18,635 nt of DNA from Bacteroidota bacterium (GTDB taxonomy: Bacteria > Bacteroidota > Bacteroidia > UKL13-3): positions 1 through 18,635 of the forward strand of contig CANHJJ010000011.1 in assembly GCA_947460565.1 (NCBI GenBank), read 5' to 3'. The notes beneath the pieces were generated by a model. That model worked only from the letters and a program-made list of their open reading frames with translations, searched no databases and was not told the DNA's origin. A program made the translations under genes and the position numbers. Below are positions 13,802 to 18,635 of this stretch, piece after piece (position 1 is the stretch's first letter; each line of letters starts with the position of its first letter).

Positions 13802-15361
13802 ATGAAATTAATTAAAGATAATGGAAACTGGTATGATTTAAAAGTGATGACAGAACATCACACAATTAAACATTATTCTTTTGATTTTTGGAATACAATA
13901 GCTTTCTCTAATCCTAACTTTAAAAAAGAAAGGTGCGAATTTATTTATGTTTTTTTTGATCGAAAATTTGAAAAGCAAATAATCAATGATGCTTTTTCAA
14001 TAATTGGAAAAGATTATAACTCATTTATTGATAATGGAGGTCAAACCACTCCAATTGATGAACTTTATATTAAAGTATTTGATTTTATTGGAATTGAAAA
14101 CTCTTATGATTTGGAACAAATCAAGACTGGTATATTTGATTTGTTTTTGAAATATCCTCCTACAATATCACAAGAATTTCTTGATTTTCTCGAAACTTTT
14201 GAAGATCAAAATGTTTCGTTTTCTATTACAAGCAATACAACCTTTATTCCTGGATATATTATTGAAAAGCAGTTAACATTGGTAAATCTTATAGAAAGAT
14301 TTGCATTTTGCATATTCTCGGATGTTGAAAAAGTAGCAAAACCCAAATGTCAAATATTTCATACTGTTTTAGAGCGATTAAATATGAATGACCAATTAGC
14401 TTATGACGCTATTCACATTGGTGATAATTACAAAGCAGATTACCTTGGAGCAAGAAATGCAGGTTTATTATCTTTTTTACTTGTAAATAATTCATTTTTG
14501 TCAAATGAAAGATTAGCCTTGCATGTAATCAATGATATTACTACTGTTCCTATTTCAGCCAATGATTATAGTAAATTTAAATTTGGTGATAGCCATATAG
14601 CCAAACGATATGGGATTGAATTATTTGAGTACTTTAAAGAGAATTATTTACCTGAGCTCATCTCGTCTTATGATAGCTTCCTCATATACAGCAGTCCATA
14701 TACACATATACCAACGTCAAGCTTTTACTTAACTCAATACTTCTTTGATTCTTTCAGGTTGTATCTGAGTGAAAACAATAAATCAGATATAAAAATAGAA
14801 TTCTGCAAAATCAAAAGGTGTCAAACATACACAGATGATTATGGAGCAATGAACGCTGAAGAAAGATACAATCTAATTAAGAATGATACCTATGAATTGG
14901 TAGATGTACCTTCGAAAACTGATGTGAGTATTTTCATTGACGATATTTCAATAACAGGGACACATCAGAAAGTAATAGAGAATCTACTACAAGCAAAGGC
15001 TATAGAAACAAAGAGTATTTTCCTTTATTATGCCAAATTGAGTAGTTCAGAAATTTGTCCAACCTTTGAAAATATTTTAAATTACTCATTCATGAATGAT
15101 TTTAGAAGATTACTTGAAATTATGTTATCAGATACATATAAAATAACCACAAGGACAACAAAATATATTTTGTCTCTTCAAAGCGAGAGTTTTAATCACC
15201 TTATGGAGCAGTTGATTTTAAGAGAAAGGTATTCTGTTTTTAATGAATTGGTAAGTCTTTCTTACGACAATAAATACCATAAAATTGAACTATATAAGCC
15301 AAATCTAGAAATCATGAAACTTAGGGTTAATGAGCTCAAAAAAAACAATAAAATTAAATAA
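13802..15361 (+). CDS. HAD-like hydrolase fused to phosphoribosyltransferase
   Basis: A 519-residue fusion. I use the ATG at 13802, 10 bp after the kinase stop; an ATG at 13784 (overlapping the kinase end) or a TTG at 13778 are alternatives. Residues 20-230 are HAD-like: nucleophile Asp28 in SFDFWNT, motif II Thr143 in SITSNT, Lys180 or 182 in AKPK, and motif IV IGDNYKADYLGARNAG at 206-221. Residues 264-400 are phosphoribosyltransferase-like, with the PRPP loop IFIDDISITGTHQ at 377-389. The usual acidic +2 residue of HAD motif I is Trp30. Ter loci often carry HAD and PRTase genes in a predicted nucleotide-like biosynthetic arm; here both are in one protein. C-terminal 120 residues unrecognised. 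Confidence 0.82.
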   Translation: MKLIKDNGNWYDLKVMTEHHTIKHYSFDFWNTIAFSNPNFKKERCEFIYVFFDRKFEKQIINDAFSIIGKDYNSFIDNGGQTTPIDELYIKVFDFIGIENSYDLEQIKTGIFDLFLKYPPTISQEFLDFLETFEDQNVSFSITSNTTFIPGYIIEKQLTLVNLIERFAFCIFSDVEKVAKPKCQIFHTVLERLNMNDQLAYDAIHIGDNYKADYLGARNAGLLSFLLVNNSFLSNERLALHVINDITTVPISANDYSKFKFGDSHIAKRYGIELFEYFKENYLPELISSYDSFLIYSSPYTHIPTSSFYLTQYFFDSFRLYLSENNKSDIKIEFCKIKRCQTYTDDYGAMNAEERYNLIKNDTYELVDVPSKTDVSIFIDDISITGTHQKVIENLLQAKAIETKSIFLYYAKLSSSEICPTFENILNYSFMNDFRRLLEIMLSDTYKITTRTTKYILSLQSESFNHLMEQLILRERYSVFNELVSLSYDNKYHKIELYKPNLEIMKLRVNELKKNNKIK

Positions 15362-15378
15362 TAAAACAAAATAAAAAA

Positions 15379-16290
15379 ATGCAAGAATTAATTCAACAAA
15401 TTCAAAATCTTTGGCAGGATGTAATTAGCCACCCTGAATTATCAATTGGAATACTTTTCAATTTAATAATTATTGAAAGTTTATTGTCTGTTGACAATGC
15501 AGCAGTTTTAGCATCAATGGTGATTGATTTGCCTAATGAACAAAAAAATAAAGCTCTTAAGTATGGTATTTGGGGAGCTTATATATTTAGAGGATTAGCA
15601 ATGATATTTGCCGCATATCTTATTGCGATATGGTGGATAAAACCACTGGGGGGGGTGTATTTACTATATTTAGTTTATGATCAATTTAATAAAGATGATG
15701 ATGCAGAAGATCCTCTTCTAATTAAAATATTCATAAACCCTATAAAGTATGTTATAAGATTGATTTTATCACCATTTTCAAAAATTCTTACACCTTTTAA
15801 AATTTGGCTTGATGCAAGAAGAAAAATGCTAGGCATTTTTTGGTCAACAGTTATATTGGTTGAAATTATGGATATGGCATTTAGCATAGATAATGTTTTT
15901 GCTGCAGTTGCTTTTACTCCAAATATTCTTTTAGTATGTATTGGTGTATTCATCGGTATTCTAGCGATGAGATTTATAGCACAATGGTTTGTAAAATTAA
16001 TGGGAAAATATAGTTTCTTAGAAAGTGCAGCGTTTATAGTTATTGCTTTATTAGGTGTCAAATTGATACTTTCAAGTTATACCCACTTTTACCCTTGTTC
16101 GGCATTGAGTATTTTCCTTGAAGGCGACCATGAGTGTCTAAAGGCCAATGGTTTAAGAATTCCAGAAAATCATGAAATTTCTTATGGGGATATTTTAACT
16201 TCAATTTTAACAGTTGCAATTTTCTTTGTACCAATTTTAACTAGTATTTTATTCAATTATCCGAAAAAGAATGATCCTATTAAAGATTAA
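15379..16290 (+). CDS. terC: TerC family integral membrane protein
   Basis: A 303-residue membrane protein with about seven to eight helices. The paired acidic motifs of TerC are present: ESLLSVDN at 33-40 in the first half and ILVEIMDMAFSIDN at 159-172 in the second, giving inverted-repeat Asp and Glu residues inside the membrane that could bind a metal. A cytoplasmic loop about 101-148 is longer than in short TerC forms and contains DDDAED; a second soluble loop lies near 234-268 with Cys240 and Cys253. TerC is the membrane partner for TerB/TerD complexes and is linked to metal export and membrane-protein loading. An unusual run of eight G lies in its coding sequence (15648-15655). Spacing is 17 bp from the fusion gene. 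Confidence 0.93.
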   Translation: MQELIQQIQNLWQDVISHPELSIGILFNLIIIESLLSVDNAAVLASMVIDLPNEQKNKALKYGIWGAYIFRGLAMIFAAYLIAIWWIKPLGGVYLLYLVYDQFNKDDDAEDPLLIKIFINPIKYVIRLILSPFSKILTPFKIWLDARRKMLGIFWSTVILVEIMDMAFSIDNVFAAVAFTPNILLVCIGVFIGILAMRFIAQWFVKLMGKYSFLESAAFIVIALLGVKLILSSYTHFYPCSALSIFLEGDHECLKANGLRIPENHEISYGDILTSILTVAIFFVPILTSILFNYPKKNDPIKD

Positions 16291-16305
16291 TAAAAATTTA
16301 TAATT

Positions 16306-17124
16306 ATGATATCTAATGTATTAAATAGGTTGGAACCAATTTTAGGTGAAATTGAATTAAATTCAGTTCAAATAAATCAACATAAATCAAATGCTAATAT
16401 AGCTAATACCGGTGCGGCATTAGCCTATTTATTTACAAACAATTCTAAAAACAGCACTGTTAGAACAGTAGGTCAGATTGCCACTATTGGAGGACTTGTT
16501 TATGGGAGTACTCAACGTAGTCAAGCAGCAAGTATTGAAGAGAAAAATATTATTTTAATTTCACAAATATTAGATATTGTTGAACGAGATGGAATCAATA
16601 ACATTAGACAAGAATACAACAGTAATCATATTCGTAGATTCATTGAATTAAATTTAAAAACAAGTAAGCATTTGGACGTAATTGTAATGACATATTTATC
16701 AAAAATTAAATCAAAAGGTAGGCTAGGAAAGCGTAACATTAACCTATTAATACATGCCAACAACATTGATGTGTTTAACTATAAAATTAGATTAAATAAA
16801 ATTTACAAAAGTTTAGAACCCAATAAGCAGATTCCTCCCATTGATCAAGATTTTATAAACGATACAAAATCGATTAACATTGAAAAATTAACCAAAGAAG
16901 GATTTTATTCTCGTTTAATAATATTTATATTATTATTAATTGGATTTATTTCAGCGCAAAGTTATAACTGGGGTATCTGGTTTATTATTGGTAGCCTAAT
17001 GTTTTGGGGGATCAATCATTACTTCCCTTTTTTTCCTGAAACTAGAAAACTAAAACTGGCTATTGATTCATTCGCTCTAAAATTAAATTCAACATGTGGT
17101 ATAAACAGTATTAATTACAGGTAA
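16306..17124 (+). CDS. Orphan protein with two C-terminal membrane helices
   Basis: A 272-residue protein beginning 15 bp after terC. Residues 1-30 are polar and helical; 33-68 are rich in Ala, Gly, Thr (NTGAALAYLF, TVGQIATIGGLVYGSTQ), resembling a glycine-zipper membrane stretch; 75-170 are helical and charged; 203-217 and 221-238 are two transmembrane helices (IIFILLLIGFISAQS, IWFIIGSLMFWGI); the end is soluble. Basic patches (KIKSKGRLGKR) lie before the helices, suggesting the large part is cytoplasmic. I do not recognise the family. Its close position behind terC makes it a likely membrane-bound partner of the Ter complex. Confidence 0.6.
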   Translation: MISNVLNRLEPILGEIELNSVQINQHKSNANIANTGAALAYLFTNNSKNSTVRTVGQIATIGGLVYGSTQRSQAASIEEKNIILISQILDIVERDGINNIRQEYNSNHIRRFIELNLKTSKHLDVIVMTYLSKIKSKGRLGKRNINLLIHANNIDVFNYKIRLNKIYKSLEPNKQIPPIDQDFINDTKSINIEKLTKEGFYSRLIIFILLLIGFISAQSYNWGIWFIIGSLMFWGINHYFPFFPETRKLKLAIDSFALKLNSTCGINSINYR

Positions 17125-17141
17125 ATCAAAAGATATTTACC
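17120..17141 (+). terminator. Hairpin at the end of the terC-linked orphan gene
   Basis: GGTAAAT (17120-17126) and ATTTACC (17135-17141) form a perfect 7-bp stem with an 8-base loop; the stop codon of the preceding gene (17122-17124) lies in the stem. No T-run follows, so complete termination is unlikely. It may slow polymerase or protect the mRNA end. The following 90 bp is AT-rich with an A-tract and no clear promoter. Confidence 0.3.
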
Positions 17142-17231
17142 ATTAAATTATTAAAAAAAAAATCAGTAAACGATATGATAATAGCTAAATTGCTAATTAA
17201 GAAATTTTTATAGCAAAATAAAACAATAGAA

Positions 17232-17870
17232 ATGAGCAATAATAAATGTCCAAATTGTGGTGAATCTGTAAAAGGTTTTTTAAGCAATGATTTGATACAA
17301 CAATCAAAAGTTGATTTTATAAATAAACATTTGAATCAAAACAAAGAAGCATATTGTACTCATTTTAGTTGTTCAGTTGCCATTTTTTCTAAAATTGCTG
17401 AAGAATATAGAAAGCAGAAAAAAGAGATGGAAGATAGACTAAAGCAAATTATACATTTCATCCCAGTAATTACAAGTCCAGCACCTGTAAAATGGGATTA
17501 TAATATTATAGATATGGTAACTGCTCAAACTACTTCAGGGACAGGTTTTATAACAGAATTATCAAGATCTTTTAATGATTTTTTTGGACAAGGTTCAAAC
17601 TCAACAAATCTAAAGGTAGAAAATGCAACAACTTTATGTAAAGCTGATTTAAGAATTCAATGTGTAAAAATGGGTGGTAATGCTGTAATATCAACAGATA
17701 TTGACTTTAATGAAATTGGAGCAGGTAGCACAAATATGCTTATGGTTTGTATGGCAGGTACGGCAATTAAAGTAACAGATATGACAAATTTTAGTGAAGG
17801 ACGTAGAGAAATAATTAATGAGGTAATTGAATTAACTGAAAAATTAGAAGCAATCAATAAAGAACAATAA
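17232..17870 (+). CDS. Zinc-ribbon protein with YbjQ (heavy-metal-binding) domain
   Basis: A 212-residue protein. The N-terminus carries a likely zinc site with Cys6 and Cys9 (CPNCGES) and Cys42 and Cys47 (YCTHFSC). A coiled-coil-like helix follows (AEEYRKQKKEMEDRLKQI, 56-73). Residues about 88-182 match the YbjQ family, shown by VTAQTTSGTGFITELSRSF, ADLRIQCVKMGGNAVISTDI and MLMVCMAGTAIKV. YbjQ proteins form ring-shaped oligomers and were annotated as putative heavy-metal binding; true function is unclear. A helical tail ends the protein. The 107-bp gap before it suggests it might have its own promoter, although the gene is in the same direction. Confidence 0.85.
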   Translation: MSNNKCPNCGESVKGFLSNDLIQQSKVDFINKHLNQNKEAYCTHFSCSVAIFSKIAEEYRKQKKEMEDRLKQIIHFIPVITSPAPVKWDYNIIDMVTAQTTSGTGFITELSRSFNDFFGQGSNSTNLKVENATTLCKADLRIQCVKMGGNAVISTDIDFNEIGAGSTNMLMVCMAGTAIKVTDMTNFSEGRREIINEVIELTEKLEAINKEQ

Positions 17871-17884
17871 TAAAATTAAAAAAC

Positions 17885-18388
17885 ATGAAAAAAATCAAGT
17901 TAGGACTATTAATTTCTGTAATTGCAACAAGTTGTGTTGATATAGAAAAAAAAATTGAAGATGGTTATTGTAATAAATTAGACACTGTCTATAAAGATAA
18001 TTCCACAGATATTGAAAGTGTGTCAAGGACTTTCTACAAAAATGGAGAGATGGGAAAAAATTATTTTGGATTAAGTCAAGAAATTGGAAAAGAGGATTTT
18101 GGCATTACTATAATTAAAGATAAATATGTTTCAAGTATAGTATTTGATAGTACATCTCTTAAGTCATTTATTAATAATGCAAGAACAATTATTAAGAATA
18201 AAGGGAAAGACTTGAAATTTGATTTAGATAATTTGCAAAATTCAAGTATGTCTCATTCTATTATGCTTGATGATGGAATTAATATATATTCAGAAAATAT
18301 TCAAGGGGAATCAGTTTCTTATGAATTATCTAATGAGGATATAAACAGTTTAGAAAAAGCTTATGATAAATATAAAAAAGAAAAATAA
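17885..18388 (+). CDS. Hypothetical lipoprotein
   Basis: A 167-residue protein with a short lipoprotein signal: MKKIKLGLLISVIATSC, lipobox ATSC with Cys17, no Asp at +2. The mature part is rich in Asp, Asn, Ser and Lys, mostly beta strands in the middle (YFGLSQEIGKEDFGITIIKD, SSIVFDSTSL) and ends in a Lys-rich helix. No family is recognised. It starts 14 bp after the YbjQ gene, so they are probably co-transcribed, and it is the last gene before the attachment-site-like sequence. It would be anchored in the envelope, giving the Ter region an outside-facing component. Confidence 0.65.
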   Translation: MKKIKLGLLISVIATSCVDIEKKIEDGYCNKLDTVYKDNSTDIESVSRTFYKNGEMGKNYFGLSQEIGKEDFGITIIKDKYVSSIVFDSTSLKSFINNARTIIKNKGKDLKFDLDNLQNSSMSHSIMLDDGINIYSENIQGESVSYELSNEDINSLEKAYDKYKKEK

Positions 18389-18439
18389 TTATTTAAACAA
18401 AATTTTATAACATATAAATTCATAAAATGTTTCACTATG

Positions 18440-18480
18440 GTTACACCAAACCTAAAAAAAGACAGTAAAAATGTTACACC
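18440..18480 (+). repeat. Direct repeat GTTACACC, two copies
   Basis: GTTACACC occurs at 18440-18447 and 18473-18480, 33 bp apart (about three helical turns). Being near the tRNA-derived site, such spaced short repeats could be arm-type binding sites for a tyrosine integrase. This is inference; no integrase is seen in the window. Confidence 0.35.
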
Positions 18481-18497
18481 TTGAGTATTAAAAACCT

Positions 18498-18567
18498 TTG
18501 TATGATGCTTAAATAGAGCAACAGCCTTCTAAGCTGTAGGTCTTTGGTTCGAATCCAAACGGGATCA
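18498..18567 (+). pseudogene. Partial tRNA-Arg (TCT), probable integration site remnant
   Basis: The sequence has an intact anticodon arm (ACAGC, loop CTTCTAA, GCTGT at 18521-18537; anticodon TCT at 18528-18530), a 5-base variable region and an intact T arm (TTTGG, TTCGAAT, CCAAA at 18543-18559), then the 3' acceptor strand CGGGATC and discriminator A. The D stem (GCTT/GAGC, 18507-18519) encloses only five bases, AAATA, with no GG pair. The 5' acceptor strand, which should be GATCCCG, is not present: bases 18498-18504 do not pair. So it cannot be a normal tRNA. A 3' tRNA part with unrelated 5' sequence is the mark of a site-specific integration junction. Confidence 0.75.
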
Positions 18568-18570
18568 CTC

Positions 18571-18603
18571 AAGGTTCTCTATCATTATAGAGGACCTTTT
18601 TTT
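18571..18603 (+). terminator. Strong rho-independent terminator
   Basis: AAGGTTCTCTAT (18571-18582) pairs with ATAGAGGACCTT (18587-18598) around a CATT loop; eleven of twelve pairs are Watson-Crick and one is T-G. A run of seven T's starts at 18597. It directly follows the tRNA 3' end, as terminators of real tRNA-Arg genes often do, and probably was the terminator of the original tRNA gene. It would also end the Ter operon transcript. Confidence 0.85.
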
Positions 18604-18635
18604 ATGTTTTACGTTTACATAATTTACAGTCAAAA

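Noticed and set aside
15681..16061. 126-residue reverse-strand frame inside terC
   Set aside because: It is an antisense shadow over conserved TerC motifs, with low-complexity composition.
18498..18567. A functional tRNA-Arg gene
   Set aside because: The 5' acceptor strand does not pair with CGGGATC and the D-loop lacks GG, so it could not fold or be aminoacylated normally.
1..18635. CRISPR array, insertion sequence, transposase or integrase
   Set aside because: I saw no regular repeat-spacer pattern, no transposase or tyrosine/serine recombinase motif and no terminal inverted repeats of IS type in the window.

Overview
The window looks like part of a Bacteroidota genome, perhaps Chitinophagales or Sphingobacteriales; the order is a guess. 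It is strongly AT-rich by eye. Most starts have an A-rich leader and no clear Shine-Dalgarno. The best promoter match is of the Bacteroidota type (TTTG, then TAnnTTTG). The first genes include a DUF3871 protein, a family I know only from Bacteroidota mobile DNA.

Left part (1-3150): core of an integrative or phage-like element. It has a RecA/Sak4-like phage-type ATPase, DUF3871, a small orphan protein, a weakly coding stretch with hairpins, and a divergent HTH repressor / Cro-like pair. The pair's 88-bp intergenic region holds a good promoter and repeated operator-like boxes. Two orphan genes follow (3304-3921): a tiny Cys-rich lipoprotein and a tail-anchored protein.

Middle and right (4040-18388): one long run of same-strand genes, mostly 4-40 bp apart, forming a tellurium-resistance-type (Ter) stress-response operon. 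Order: four TerD-superfamily proteins (canonical TerD, TerZ/TerX-like, a divergent one with an insert, a TerA-like one), with a DUF6150-like repeat protein and a PH-domain membrane protein set between the second and third; three TerY-type vWA proteins alternating with a 52-residue basic protein and two membrane proteins; a PP2C phosphatase; a serine/threonine kinase with a zinc ribbon; a HAD-phosphoribosyltransferase fusion; TerC; an orphan two-TM protein; a zinc-ribbon/YbjQ protein; a lipoprotein. vWA + PP2C + kinase is the published TerY-P triad. The known model is a membrane-linked, metal-responsive complex (TerC with TerD proteins) tied to phospho-signalling and to a nucleotide-like biosynthetic arm. 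Ter loci are associated with tellurite, phage and colicin resistance, so a defence or stress role is reasonable but not shown here.

Right end (18389-18635): a tRNA-Arg(TCT) sequence with intact anticodon and T arms but a shortened D-loop and no 5' acceptor strand, followed by a strong terminator. This is what an attachment site left by integration into a tRNA 3' end looks like. I read the window as the right end of an integrated element carrying the Ter operon as cargo; the integrase and the other end would lie to the left, outside the window.
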